From CAYQLY01 sp964418605 (GTDB taxonomy: Bacteria; Bacteroidota; Bacteroidia; Cytophagales; Cyclobacteriaceae): DNA of 64,000 nucleotides. Of the stretch, positions 24,586 through 34,139 are shown one piece after another (positions within the stretch are counted from its first letter, which is position 1; each line of letters begins with the position of its first letter). The notes beneath the pieces were generated by a model, which had not been told where the DNA came from, did not search any database, and saw only the letters and a program-made list of their open reading frames with translations. The translations under genes were made by a program, and so were the position numbers. The stretch is taken from NCBI GenBank assembly GCA_964418605.1, contig CAYQLY010000001.1, positions 186,001-250,000 on the forward strand. The letters are read 5' to 3'.

Positions 24586-24941
24586 ATAGTTTTATCCTAC
24601 GAAAAATATTGACGATATGTTGCATAGGTTTAAGATATATGATAAAACAAAAAAGTATTTGTCTGTATTTGCTGTACTAGATTTAGGAGTGTTTTTATAT
24701 AGAATAGTTTTACAATAGTGTCTATATATTGTTTTATTTTATGGCTTTTTATAGAAGTAAATGGTATAAACCATCAAAAGAAATCGTATGATATTAGGTT
24801 AAGAACTTGCTTTAGAATACAGTAATATTTTTTTATTTATTTTATTGGCTCTTCTCAGTGTAGTTTGTAACTATGCTGGTTTGTTTTAAGTTTTTATATC
24901 TACTAGATCTAGAAAAAATAGGTTTAATTTACTCTTTAGTA
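24586..24941. other. Intergenic region with REP copy 4
   Basis: 356 bp between divergent-looking flanks (mgs-like gene start and the GNAT gene end). It holds the upstream region of the MGS-like gene and, at 24851-24890, the most decayed REP-like copy. Otherwise AT-rich with no gene or further structure that I can see. Confidence 0.5.
24849..24890 (+). repeat. REP-like hairpin repeat, copy 4 (decayed)
   Basis: CAGTGTAGTT (24856-24865), TGT, AACTATGCTG (24869-24878), with the conserved flanks CTCTTCT and GGTTTGTTTT. Two arm mismatches. Confidence 0.7.
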
Positions 24942-26063
24942 TTAAAACATCTTCCGGAAACACCTTTTTCGTTTGTGTTGAATATGATCGTAATTTTTCC
25001 AGTGGTTAATCGCCTTTTCGTTAGTTTCTATCATACCGGTGGTTTCTACATACTCCACTCCATGTTCTAACATTACTTTTTGCAGTTCGGTTATCAGTAA
25101 AGCACTTACTCCCTGTGCTTGCCAATCAGGATGAATACCAGTAAGCAATAAATCAACCACTTTAGGTTTCTTCAGAGCTTTCATAATATGATACCATCCA
25201 AAAGGGAAAAGTTTGCCTTTTGCTTTCTGCATGGCAATACTTAACGATGGAAGGCTGACAATAAACCCAATAAGATTGCCATCTTTATCTTCAATAACTT
25301 TTACAAATTTAGGATTAAGAATATTAAAATATTTGTTGATATAGAATGCTGACAATTCCTTACTCATTTTCACAAAACTAAAAAGCTCTCCGAATGCCAC
25401 ATTCAATAATTCTAATACCCTAGGGGCATAAGCTTTCATTTCATTCCTTGTTTTAAAGTGAATGACTTTAAGATTATATCTGCGCTGAATCATGTCATTC
25501 ATTCTTAGTGCTTTTTCAGGAATAGTGCTTTCTAATTTTAAACGGAACTCTACCCAGTCTATTTCTTTTTCATAACCTGCAGATTCAAAATGTTCTTTGT
25601 AATAAGGCAAGTGATATTCAGATGCAATGGAAGGTAAATGATCAAATCCTTCTATCAGTATAGCCTGATGGTCTAGGTTGGTAAAGCCCAAAGGGCCATG
25701 TATGCCCTTCATCCCTTTTTCTTTGGCCCATTTTTCGGCTGTATCGAGCAGTGCTTTGCTCACTTCTTTGTCATCTATAAATTCAATGCGGCTTATACGG
25801 CATAGTTGCTCGCCTGTCTTCTCATTGTAGGTTTTATTAATAATGGTACCCACACGACCTACTACCTTATCATTTTTTAATGCTAACCAAAATTGAGCAT
25901 CACAATCATTAAACGCAGGATTTTTAGATTTTTTCAATGAATTTAATTCATCATTTTTAATTGGTGGTACCCAATATGCATTGTTACTGTACAATTTGTA
26001 AGGAAACCGTACAAAATCTTTCAGGTCACTAACAGTATCGCAAGGCTTTATTATAATGGACAT
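24942..26063 (-). CDS. GNAT-family acetyltransferase, long form
   Basis: 373 residues with two GNAT-like halves. The N-terminal half starts IIKPCDTVSDLKDFVRFPY and continues with WLALKNDKVVGRVGTIIN. The C-terminal half has the acetyl-CoA-binding strand-loop in HPDWQAQGVSALLITELQ and ends VEYVETTGMIETNEKAINHW. This architecture is frequent in Bacteroidota as an uncharacterised acetyltransferase; substrate unknown. Its 3' end lies close to REP copy 4. No partner gene. Confidence 0.8.
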   Translation of the reverse strand: MSIIIKPCDTVSDLKDFVRFPYKLYSNNAYWVPPIKNDELNSLKKSKNPAFNDCDAQFWLALKNDKVVGRVGTIINKTYNEKTGEQLCRISRIEFIDDKEVSKALLDTAEKWAKEKGMKGIHGPLGFTNLDHQAILIEGFDHLPSIASEYHLPYYKEHFESAGYEKEIDWVEFRLKLESTIPEKALRMNDMIQRRYNLKVIHFKTRNEMKAYAPRVLELLNVAFGELFSFVKMSKELSAFYINKYFNILNPKFVKVIEDKDGNLIGFIVSLPSLSIAMQKAKGKLFPFGWYHIMKALKKPKVVDLLLTGIHPDWQAQGVSALLITELQKVMLEHGVEYVETTGMIETNEKAINHWKNYDHIQHKRKRCFRKMF

Positions 26064-26251
26064 TTGTTATTATTACAGGATTGAGATATAAATCGTTTCT
26101 GTTCAAAGATATACTTTTTTGTCAAATGGTGATGGGTAATCTAAAAATAAAACTTTTGATTAACTAGTTTTTTTGGCTTTGTCGAGTAAAAATACTTTCA
26201 TTTGAAATAGTATAAGATTGTTTAATTTTATGTGGTTATAAAGTGTTCAAT

Positions 26252-26614
26252 ATGAACAAGACAAATAAATTGGCTAGTATTTTAATTTTTGGAATTATAA
26301 TCTTAAAACTAATTCTAGATTTTTTACCCCAGACATTTTATTTAGAGTATGGTTTTTCAAATCATACCAGTAGCTATGCGCTAAGGATAAGTATATACTT
26401 GATACTTATTTTGTTGATGGTATTTATATATAAAGGATACACTTGGATGAAATATAGTTTGTTGATTTTAACAGTTCTTTCAATTTTTACAATACCAACT
26501 CTAATAAACAGACTTAAAGATCTAACCATAGATGTCATGATTGAGCTATTACAATGTTTGTTTTTAATAGTAGCCCAGATTCTTCTGTTTATAAAACCAA
26601 AAAAACAACTATAA
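26252..26614 (+). CDS. Small four-helix membrane protein
   Basis: 120 residues from ATG 26252; a GTG at 26243 is possible but adds nothing. Four hydrophobic segments (SILIFGIIILKLILDFL, ISIYLILILLMVFIY, YSLLILTVLSIFTI, LLQCLFLIVAQILLFI) and a basic C-terminus (KPKKQL). No family is recognised. It resembles orphan membrane proteins of accessory regions. Confidence 0.55.
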   Translation: MNKTNKLASILIFGIIILKLILDFLPQTFYLEYGFSNHTSSYALRISIYLILILLMVFIYKGYTWMKYSLLILTVLSIFTIPTLINRLKDLTIDVMIELLQCLFLIVAQILLFIKPKKQL

Positions 26615-26772
26615 TTCTAGGCCCAAATGAAGGAATTGAAAAAGAATTTTCTATTATTGATTGGATACAACAATGTCATAAAAATGGAGAACTAAATGAT
26701 ATTGATGCATATGTAGAAAGTATCATTAGTAATTTTGGGTATGATTGTGAAGATTTTTTTAATCCTAGTTAA
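26554..26772 (+). pseudogene. Possible remnant of a small acidic protein
   Basis: 72-codon frame overlapping the end of the membrane-protein gene in another frame. The part after 26620 (EKEFSIIDWIQQCHKNGELN and DIDAYVESIISNFGYDCEDF) has coding-like composition, but there is no start codon there. I read it as the 3' end of a gene whose start was lost, or an overlapping small gene. Low certainty. Confidence 0.3.
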
Positions 26773-26798
26773 AAAAAATAAAGTTTTATTGCTAAGAT

Positions 26799-27419
26799 TT
26801 ATTTTTTCAGAACCCAGCGAATAATGTTTGAAACAGGTAGGTGGTCACCTACAAATTTACCGTAATAGGCAATCTGAATAATGCCCTCTTCATCAATTAG
26901 AAAATCTGCGCCAATACGGTTAAGATTCCCGTCTCGCGTATAGTTGGATTTGAATAGCTGTTTTCCTTTTGAGTGCTTCTTATTATACCTATGGAATAAT
27001 CCCGTGAAGGATTTCCACCAGCTTTTTTGCACTTTGAATTGCTTATAAAGGACTTCAGTAGGGTCGGCTATCATCATGAAGGGTACTGCCTCTTGGGAGG
27101 TGTATTTAGTTAGTGCTTCTCTTCCAGATTCGTATACAGAGATTATGATTAGTCCATGCTGCTTTAGTGTATCGTATTTTTCTAATAGCTCATGGGTTCT
27201 GAAATTACATAGAGGGCAGCTCACATATCTATTAAAAGTGAGTAGAATCTTTTTCCCTTTTAATGAAGATGAGCTGATGGAATCGCCATATACCGGTTGT
27301 AAAATCAATTCAGGAAGTGTATCGCCTTTAATAAAGTGGTGAGTCTTAATTTGGGCAACACCATAATCTGATATCAGGCAAAGACTGAGAATATAAAACT
27401 GTATTTTTATTTTTTGCAT
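26799..27419 (-). CDS. Peroxiredoxin-like exported protein (AhpC/TSA fold)
   Basis: 206 residues. An N-terminal signal peptide (ILSLCLISDYGVAQ) indicates export to the periplasm. The thioredoxin-fold core follows: FIKGDTLPELILQPVYGD, KILLTFNRYVSCPLCNFR with a CPLC redox pair, and the C-terminal RIGADFLIDEEGIIQIAYYG. The CxxC placement is that of the peroxiredoxin-like/AhpC-TSA family that removes peroxides or carries disulfides. The partner reductant is unknown. Monocistronic. Confidence 0.8.
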   Translation of the reverse strand: MQKIKIQFYILSLCLISDYGVAQIKTHHFIKGDTLPELILQPVYGDSISSSSLKGKKILLTFNRYVSCPLCNFRTHELLEKYDTLKQHGLIIISVYESGREALTKYTSQEAVPFMMIADPTEVLYKQFKVQKSWWKSFTGLFHRYNKKHSKGKQLFKSNYTRDGNLNRIGADFLIDEEGIIQIAYYGKFVGDHLPVSNIIRWVLKK

Positions 27420-27567
27420 GGGGTAAAATTAGCGAAAAATGAATTTAATGACAGTGGCTTGAAGTTAAGCAGGTTTTTTCAATTAATTTCAGTTTACTAT
27501 ATTTATTGAGTGTTCAATTGAGATATAAGACTAAATTTTATTTCTTGTTTAGATTAGAAAATAAATA

Positions 27568-28350
27568 ATGGGATTTTACGACCTTAATAAAGAGCAACGA
27601 TTACAGCTTGTTGATAAGATTAATAAGAATATTACTGCTGGTATTCATAAAGAAAAGCGTAGTCAAATTATAGGCTATTTTTCAGATGAAGATACATACA
27701 TACGAAAGACAGCATATCAGGCAGTAGGAAAAATATGGAGAGAGAATCTAAGTTTGCAATCCAGTATTCTAAAGTTGCTTAATGTGTTCTTTAAATCAAG
27801 CAACGAAAAAATTAGACAAACAACTATCAATGCAGCAGGTGAAATTGGTATCAAAGAATTTTCAAGAGTTGAGTATTTTTTTGATAGTGGACTTTTTGAT
27901 AAGCATCATTCTGTTAGAAATGCAGTTATTGGCTCAATAAAAAAAATGGGTCAAAAAAATCCTAATCCTATTTTGAAATGGGCCAAAAAATATTTGCACC
28001 ATTCAGACAAGGAAGTTCGCAGAGAAATTTGCCATGGAATTGAACTTCGGGGGCGGACTCATCCGCAGGATATTTTGCCATTGCTCAAAGAACTTCAATT
28101 TGATAAAACAGCAAGAGTTAAAAATACATTGATTCACGTTTTAGGACAGATTTCATATAAAAAAGACTGCCTTGCGATTGTTGTTGAACATCTTAAGTCA
28201 TGGGAAAATAAAGAACTTGTGATACAAGCGTTAGATGAAATCATTGATGTTCATAATCGGTATAAGAATTTTGCAATACTAACACAAAAACAAGCAATTG
28301 ATTATATTGATAAACATTATAGGCGGGAAAATAAGAAAAGTAGTATTTAA
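27568..28350 (+). CDS. HEAT-repeat protein (DNA-alkylation-repeat-like)
   Basis: 260 residues of tandem paired helices (YIRKTAYQAVGKIWRE, KIRQTTINAAGEIGIKEF, SVRNAVIGSIKKMGQKN, EVRREICHGIELRGR, RVKNTLIHVLGQI). Spacing fits about six HEAT repeats, and the basic, Arg-rich face resembles the AlkD/DNA-alkylation-repeat fold, but specific catalytic residues cannot be assigned. Soluble, no signal peptide. Single gene closed by a hairpin terminator facing the convergent SpoIIE gene. Confidence 0.8.
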   Translation: MGFYDLNKEQRLQLVDKINKNITAGIHKEKRSQIIGYFSDEDTYIRKTAYQAVGKIWRENLSLQSSILKLLNVFFKSSNEKIRQTTINAAGEIGIKEFSRVEYFFDSGLFDKHHSVRNAVIGSIKKMGQKNPNPILKWAKKYLHHSDKEVRREICHGIELRGRTHPQDILPLLKELQFDKTARVKNTLIHVLGQISYKKDCLAIVVEHLKSWENKELVIQALDEIIDVHNRYKNFAILTQKQAIDYIDKHYRRENKKSSI

Positions 28351-28370
28351 TACTCTCTTAATATCGTTAG

Positions 28371-28394
28371 TAGGCCTTTAGTTGCCTATTTTTT
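28371..28394 (+). terminator. Terminator of the HEAT-repeat gene
   Basis: TAGGC (28371-28375) and GCCTA (28384-28388) form a short stem followed by six T, 20 bp after the stop. Confidence 0.65.
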
Positions 28395-31300
28395 CTAGAT
28401 TTTTATACCAATAACTAAGACATCATCGATTTGTTCATGATTGCCTTTCCATGCATTGAATTCATCGCGTAGTTTTTTTTCCTGCTCTTCCATAGAGAGA
28501 GGTTGAATGCTGATGAGTAGTTTTTTAAAATTGTCACGCATGAATTTTTTATTTTCACTTCCTCCAAACTGGTCTTGGTAGCCGTCTGTAAATAGATAAA
28601 TGGTATCTTCTTTTTCGAGACTGATATAATGATTAGTGAATGGCTTTACATTCATTTCTGAGCCAATACTCCATCGATCGCCAGGGTAGGCTGTTAAGTT
28701 TCCTTTGTTAAAGTGGTATATGGTATTTTGAGCACTGGCTAGTTGAGCCTGTTGTTTTTTCTTATCGATGATACATAGCGATATATCCATACCATCTTTG
28801 ATGTCAACGTAGTGAGTTTGATTATTGAGCTGTTCAAATACATTTTGGTTAAGTTTAGAAAGAAGCTCAGCAGGAGTAGCTGACGGATATTCTGAGATGA
28901 GTTGATTAAGGATGTTGATGCCAACCAGGGAAATAAATGCACCGGGGACACCATGGCCTGTACAGTCGACAGCAGCAATGCTTATTTTTTCTGTTGTCTC
29001 ATTGATCCAATAGAAGTCACCACTTACAATATCTTTTGGTTTAAAAAATATGAATGATTCGGAAAAGCAGGCTTTAAAATAAATAGATAAAGGAAGAAGT
29101 GAATCTTGTATTTTTTTAGCATACCTAATGCTGTCGGTGATTTCGTTATTCTTGTTTTCGATTTCTTTATAAAGATGTTCGAGTTGGTTGTTTTTTTCTT
29201 TTAGTTCTATGGTTCGTTTTTTTACTTCAGTCTCTAGTTGTTTTTTATTTTCACGTAGGGTACGCGTGCGAATGGCAATAATGCTATAAATGATAAAGAG
29301 AATAGTTAGTATTGTTACTCCATAAAACCAACCCATTTGCCAAAACGGCTTTCTTATGATAAAATGAAAGGTAGTGGATTCTTTATTCCATTCATTGCTA
29401 TGGTTAAGTGCTACAACCTCAAATGTATAATTGCCGGGTGGTAAGTTAGAATAAGTTGCCTCTGTTTTTCGTGTAGGAGGAGACCAATTTTTTTCAAAAC
29501 CTAAAAGTCTGAATTTATAAATAACCTTATTTGGATTTGTAAAGTTGATGCTTTTGAAATCAAAAGTCAGATAGTTTTTGTTCCACGCTAAGGATAAGTG
29601 AGTTGGTAAATTAAAATCAGTTGTTATAGAATCACTGTATTCCTTCCAGTTCACATTTTCAAGAAATAATTTGATAGAGGTAATGTGTGTAGGAGAGGGG
29701 AGTTGACTGATCTCGGTATCCTGCTGTGTATTGTATCGAATAGCTCCTTCATTAGTACCTACCCATAAATATCCTTTGCTGTCATTTAATAGTGCATTTT
29801 GGTTGCACTCTGCTGTTGGAAATCCTTCATCTTTTCCATAGGTTATGATTTTGGTTGCACCATTTTTTTTATAGTTTTTAATATCTATTTTACTTACCCC
29901 CTTTGGACTGCCTGTCCATAAATAACCTTTTTTGTCAAATTTTATAGCTACTATATTTTCGTCTGGAAGCCCATCTTTAAATGTACGGATAGCTTGGTAT
30001 TTTTTGGCCATAGCTGTTTTTTTTAATTTGTAAACCCCACCATCAGTACTTAGCCATATTGTTTTTTCATTATCTTCTTCAATAGAGAAAATAGTTCCGT
30101 TGCGCAATCCATCTTGAGGTTGAATTTGTATAAACTCTTTTCCATCAAATCGGAATAACCCTCTACCGTTTGTTCCAATCCATAGAAATCCGTTTGTATC
30201 TTCATGTAAACAAAAAACAGCTTGGTCAATGAAGGTATTAGAAGAGTTGAATAACGTAAGTTTTTTTCCATCCCATTTGGCTAATCCTTTGGTGCCAAAC
30301 CAAATATTGCCTTGATGATCTTCTACCATTGAGAAAACATTGTTTTCATGAAACTCTTGATTAAAGGTGTATTTTTTTGTTTTTTTAGCATTGAGCTCAA
30401 TTACACCATTACCAATACTGGATATCCAGTAGTTTCCTTTTTTGTCTTCGAGCATGGCTAAAATGTAGCCTTCTTTAATTTCATCGGAGACTTCTAAAGA
30501 TTTATATTTTCCATCAGCATAAATTGTAATTCCACCTCCCATTGTTCCAATCCATATCTCTCCGTTTCTTGTTTCTAAGAGTGAAAATACATTGTTGTTA
30601 GAGAGTCCGCTGCGTTCATTATAATAGGTTATACGGTCAGCATTAAGTACTTGTAGACCTACTTGATCCGTAGCAATCCATATATTTTTTTCAGTATCTT
30701 GAGATAAATAATAGATCCCATTGCTCTCAAGTCCTTCTTGTCTGGTAAAGTTTTTGAATTTTTTCCCATCATATTTACTCATCCCACCAAATGTGGCAAT
30801 CCATATATTTTTTTCGCTATCTTCTATAATATGATAAATTAAATTTCCAGGAAGTCCGTTGTATGTTGTATATCGTTTTATATGGTTATCTTTTAGTTCA
30901 TTTAATCCACGGTCTGTTCCTATCCAAATAGAACCTGTTGAACTTACACAAATGGAACGAATGGTGTTATTGCTTAGCCCATGCCGGGTGGTTAAATAAG
31001 AGTAGTCATCCTTTTTGTAATGTATAACACCACTTGTTAATGTTCCAATCCATAAATCTCCTTTTGAGTCTTCTGCTATGCAACTTATCTTTTCTTCTTG
31101 TACACCTTTGCGCAAGTCATGTTTTGTAAATGATTTTCCATCGAAGCTGATTAGTCCATTTTCGTAAGTACCAAGCCATATTTTTTTTTTCGAGTCAATG
31201 TAGATAGTACGTATGCTGCTTGTTTGAAGAAGAGAGTCTTTGATTGGTATGATAGTTAACCCTTGTATAAGACAGGCGCCCTCATCCGTCCCTACCCAAA

Positions 31301-31586
31301 TGACACCTTTTTCATCTTGTTGAATACTTCGTATGGTGTTGTTAGGCAATCCATTTTCGATGGTGAAATTGGTAAAGGTAGTCCCATCAAATCGACTTAA
31401 TCCACCTTTTGTTCCAATCCATAAGTAGTTATTTTTATCTTGAAAGGTGATTAATGTTTGATTATCAACTAAGCCTTGATCTTCTGTTAGTTTTTTAAAG
31501 TTATAGACTTGGCTGTAACCAACTGTAAGTTTGGCTAAGCCCAAACTTAAGAGAATAGAGTATAATATGTATTTTCTCAATAGCAC
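28395..31586 (-). CDS. Two-component-regulator propeller / Y_Y_Y / SpoIIE phosphatase
   Basis: 1063 residues. A signal peptide is followed by about 13-14 repeats of the reg_prop type (e.g. NNYLWIGTKGGLSRFDG, GVIWVGTDEG), forming two periplasmic beta-propellers (about 25-660). Next come a Y_Y_Y domain (YKFRLLGFEKNW ... YSNLPPGNYTF), one transmembrane helix (about 755-780), a coiled coil (LRENKKQLETEVKKRTIELKEK) and a cytoplasmic PP2C/SpoIIE phosphatase (DIVSGDFYWI, AAVDCTGHGVPGAFISLVG, DGYQDQFGG). Instead of a histidine kinase it ends in a serine phosphatase. Such proteins usually act on an anti-sigma/anti-anti-sigma (STAS) switch, and none is encoded nearby. The signal is unknown. Confidence 0.93.
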   Translation of the reverse strand: MLLRKYILYSILLSLGLAKLTVGYSQVYNFKKLTEDQGLVDNQTLITFQDKNNYLWIGTKGGLSRFDGTTFTNFTIENGLPNNTIRSIQQDEKGVIWVGTDEGACLIQGLTIIPIKDSLLQTSSIRTIYIDSKKKIWLGTYENGLISFDGKSFTKHDLRKGVQEEKISCIAEDSKGDLWIGTLTSGVIHYKKDDYSYLTTRHGLSNNTIRSICVSSTGSIWIGTDRGLNELKDNHIKRYTTYNGLPGNLIYHIIEDSEKNIWIATFGGMSKYDGKKFKNFTRQEGLESNGIYYLSQDTEKNIWIATDQVGLQVLNADRITYYNERSGLSNNNVFSLLETRNGEIWIGTMGGGITIYADGKYKSLEVSDEIKEGYILAMLEDKKGNYWISSIGNGVIELNAKKTKKYTFNQEFHENNVFSMVEDHQGNIWFGTKGLAKWDGKKLTLFNSSNTFIDQAVFCLHEDTNGFLWIGTNGRGLFRFDGKEFIQIQPQDGLRNGTIFSIEEDNEKTIWLSTDGGVYKLKKTAMAKKYQAIRTFKDGLPDENIVAIKFDKKGYLWTGSPKGVSKIDIKNYKKNGATKIITYGKDEGFPTAECNQNALLNDSKGYLWVGTNEGAIRYNTQQDTEISQLPSPTHITSIKLFLENVNWKEYSDSITTDFNLPTHLSLAWNKNYLTFDFKSINFTNPNKVIYKFRLLGFEKNWSPPTRKTEATYSNLPPGNYTFEVVALNHSNEWNKESTTFHFIIRKPFWQMGWFYGVTILTILFIIYSIIAIRTRTLRENKKQLETEVKKRTIELKEKNNQLEHLYKEIENKNNEITDSIRYAKKIQDSLLPLSIYFKACFSESFIFFKPKDIVSGDFYWINETTEKISIAAVDCTGHGVPGAFISLVGINILNQLISEYPSATPAELLSKLNQNVFEQLNNQTHYVDIKDGMDISLCIIDKKKQQAQLASAQNTIYHFNKGNLTAYPGDRWSIGSEMNVKPFTNHYISLEKEDTIYLFTDGYQDQFGGSENKKFMRDNFKKLLISIQPLSMEEQEKKLRDEFNAWKGNHEQIDDVLVIGIKI

Positions 31587-31659
31587 GCTTTCTTGACGTT
31601 GTATGGTAGAGCAGCTTCTATAAAAATACTTATTTTTTTATAGAACTGAGGAATAGTAT

Positions 31660-32994
31660 CTAAAGATAATGTTCTGTAAAGGTAATACCCATGTCAGAGA
31701 GCTCAGCTAATATGGGTTTGTATAGCTCAGGATAAATGGGGAGGCAGACACCTGTTAGACTTAATTTTTTTTGCAACAGTAATTTAGTTGCTATTCCAAG
31801 AGGAAGCCCAACTGTTTTGGCCATAGCTGTTTCAATATCATTTTCTCCAATGAGTGTCATCGAGCTTGTTAGATGGTGTGTTTTATTTTTAATTTGGTAT
31901 TCAAATTGATGTTGCATTACCACCATATCTTTGTCTCCCGAGTTAAGCTTCCATTTTTGTTCTAGAATACATAAAAGAATAGAAGCTGGTGTTGCAGCTG
32001 AGGTGGTTATAGGAAGTGGTTTTTTATCAAATAAACCGAGCCATTTTATTTTTTCAAACTCTTTTGAATGAAGGGCGATATTGCAATAAGTTGCAAAACT
32101 TTCTTCAATGGATTTATTTTTTAGATCAGGTAAAAATGATTTGGTAAAATCATGGTATGTTAGCTGATTAGCTTTTTCGATGAGGTAAGAGTCATCCGTC
32201 ATTCCTAATTGAATGAAGGTATTCCAGGATTGGCAGAATCCTTTTTTTCGGAAAGTGCCTCTCATGATTGTTTGAATCGTGTTAATACCGTATGGTTCGA
32301 TATAAGTGAGTGAATCTCTATTGGCGTAGCCTTCTAATAGACCTATATTTTCAATGTGGCATTCTTCTGTTCGATTAAACAAGTGATGATAAGGAATGTA
32401 TTTTACGCTTCCATTTTCGAGGTATTTAGCTGTTCCTTTTCCTGCCAGTATAATATTGAGAGGATTCCAGGTAAATTTAAAATTCCAAGGGTTAGTATCT
32501 GATTCCGGTGCAATTAAGCCTCCACAAAATGATTTGAATGAAATAATAGTGCCTTCTTTTTCTTTAATACGATAAATAACATCCATGGCAGACAGATGAT
32601 CTATCCCTGGATCTAGGCCGAGCTCGTTTAAGAAGAGAAGGTTGTTTTCTTTGACCTCTTGATCAAGTGCTTTCATTTCCGGTGATAGATATGATGCAGT
32701 CAGTAAATTTTTTTTAAGTTTTAAACAGCTATGAGCGATTGCCATATGAAGATGTGGTGGCATGAGCGATATGATTACATCAGCTTTAGCAATGTATTTT
32801 TCTCTTTCATTCAGATCAGTACTATTGAGTGCTAACGCTTCTCCTCGATTGTGATTTTTTATTTTTGATTGAGCCAACTCAATGCTTTGATCAGCTACAT
32901 ATACTCGCCAATCATAGGTTGAGGCATATTCTAAAAGATAGCTTATCAAACAACTTGATGATCGACCTGCTCCAATGATGAGAATGTGTTTCAT
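31660..32994 (-). CDS. Saccharopine dehydrogenase-family oxidoreductase
   Basis: 444 residues. An N-terminal Rossmann fold (HILIIGAGRSSSCLISYLL) is followed by MPPHLHMAIAHSCLKLKKNLLTAS, which matches the saccharopine dehydrogenase NADP-binding core. The C-terminal substrate domain (NELGLDPGIDHLSAMDVI, FKSFCGGLIAPESDTNPW) also fits. Bacterial homologues may act in lysine catabolism or carboxynorspermidine-type reactions; which applies here is not visible. The next gene downstream on the same strand begins 73 bp later, so cotranscription is possible but not shown. Confidence 0.85.
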   Translation of the reverse strand: MKHILIIGAGRSSSCLISYLLEYASTYDWRVYVADQSIELAQSKIKNHNRGEALALNSTDLNEREKYIAKADVIISLMPPHLHMAIAHSCLKLKKNLLTASYLSPEMKALDQEVKENNLLFLNELGLDPGIDHLSAMDVIYRIKEKEGTIISFKSFCGGLIAPESDTNPWNFKFTWNPLNIILAGKGTAKYLENGSVKYIPYHHLFNRTEECHIENIGLLEGYANRDSLTYIEPYGINTIQTIMRGTFRKKGFCQSWNTFIQLGMTDDSYLIEKANQLTYHDFTKSFLPDLKNKSIEESFATYCNIALHSKEFEKIKWLGLFDKKPLPITTSAATPASILLCILEQKWKLNSGDKDMVVMQHQFEYQIKNKTHHLTSSMTLIGENDIETAMAKTVGLPLGIATKLLLQKKLSLTGVCLPIYPELYKPILAELSDMGITFTEHYL

Positions 32995-33081
32995 GTTTAC
33001 AAAAATACAGCGATTTGGCTTACTTAGTCTATTTTTTAGTGGTAATTTTGGCTTTGTTTAATCAAGATTAATACAAATACT

Positions 33082-33459
33082 ATGAAAGCTTTATTTTCGA
33101 TTTTATTGTTGATTGTTTCTAATGTATTTATGACACTAGCTTGGTATGGTCATTTGCAATTAAAGAAAACATCTTTGATACTTAAGTGGGGATTATTTGG
33201 TGTTGTGGTAATAAGTTGGGGGGTTGCTTTCTTTGAATATATGTTTCAAGTTCCTGCCAACCGGTTAGGTTATAGAGAAACTGGAGGTCCTTTTAATTTG
33301 GTTGAATTAAAACTTATTCAAGAGGTTATATCATTGTTTGTATTTTCTTTTTTTTCAATCATGATATTTAAAACGGATAAATTCAACTGGAACTATGTGG
33401 TAGCTTTTATATGTATTATACTAGCTGTATTTTTTGTATTTAAAGGAAAGAATAGTTAA
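33082..33459 (+). CDS. DMT-superfamily small membrane protein (DUF486)
   Basis: 125 residues with four transmembrane helices (LFSILLLIVSNVFMTLAWYG at the N-terminus, FGVVVISWGVAFFEYMFQVP). 'VPANRLGY' is the conserved DUF486 signature. Family members are small drug/metabolite-transporter-like proteins of unknown substrate. Its stop overlaps the convergent folE stop by 4 bp. Confidence 0.9.
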   Translation: MKALFSILLLIVSNVFMTLAWYGHLQLKKTSLILKWGLFGVVVISWGVAFFEYMFQVPANRLGYRETGGPFNLVELKLIQEVISLFVFSFFSIMIFKTDKFNWNYVVAFICIILAVFFVFKGKNS

Positions 33460-34139
33460 GCTTTAGTAATGCAATTTAAGAACTCCTCTTTTATTCCTTT
33501 TTCTTTAAATTTTCCTGAATAGTAGGATGTAATGGTTGTGGTGTTGGTATCTTCTACACCTCTTGCTAGCACGCAAAGATGTTTTGCATCTATAAAAACA
33601 GCGACATCATTGGTGTCTAATATGGTTTTTAGTTCTTCAGCAATTTGTATAGTGAGTCGCTCTTGAACCTGAGGGCGTCTGGCATAGTATTTAACAATTC
33701 TGTTAATTTTTGATAGACCAATTATTTTTCCTGTTGATATATAAGCAACATGTGCTACTCCGATGATGGGGACTAGGTGATGCTCGCATGTTGAATAAAG
33801 TGTGATATTTTTTTCAATTAACAGGCCGCTGTAGTTATACTTGTTTTTAAAAAGTGTTGCATGGGGTTTATTTGAAGGATTAAGGCCTTTAAATATTTCT
33901 TTGACATACATTTTGGCTACACGTTCAGGAGTGTCCTTTAAGCTATCGTCGCTGAGGTCTAATCCGAGTATAGACATGATTTCTTCCACATGTTTAGTGA
34001 TCTGTTTGACCTTTTCTTCATCTGTAAGTATAAAAGCATCTTGTCGCAAAGGTGTTTCATGAGTAAAAGATTTTTTTTTCTTAGAGGATGTATTACCCTG
34101 CATACTCAACGAAGTTTTTTTCTGTTTCATAAAGGACAA
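33456..34139 (-). CDS. folE: GTP cyclohydrolase I
   Basis: 227 residues. It converts GTP to dihydroneopterin triphosphate, the entry to folate and pterin cofactors. The catalytic zinc site is seen in STCEHHLVPIIG (Cys, His) and HLCVLARGV (Cys). GLSKINRIVKYYARRPQVQE and the active-site AVFIDAKHLC are typical. The first ~45 residues are a Lys/Ser-rich extension. The upstream start at 34139 overlaps the QueD/PTPS gene by 47 bp; a second Met at 34103 would reduce the overlap to 11 bp. The two pterin genes overlap and are surely cotranscribed. Confidence 0.95.
   Translation of the reverse strand: MSFMKQKKTSLSMQGNTSSKKKKSFTHETPLRQDAFILTDEEKVKQITKHVEEIMSILGLDLSDDSLKDTPERVAKMYVKEIFKGLNPSNKPHATLFKNKYNYSGLLIEKNITLYSTCEHHLVPIIGVAHVAYISTGKIIGLSKINRIVKYYARRPQVQERLTIQIAEELKTILDTNDVAVFIDAKHLCVLARGVEDTNTTTITSYYSGKFKEKGIKEEFLNCITKA

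Noticed and set aside
20690..24890. CRISPR array or integron attC sites
   Set aside because: The repeats are too short, irregularly spaced and separated by whole genes, and no cas or IntI gene is present. The stem is only 10 bp, unlike attC.
24873..25070. Small + strand frame near the GNAT gene end
   Set aside because: It overlaps the acetyltransferase gene antisense, begins in REP copy 4 and shows no family features.
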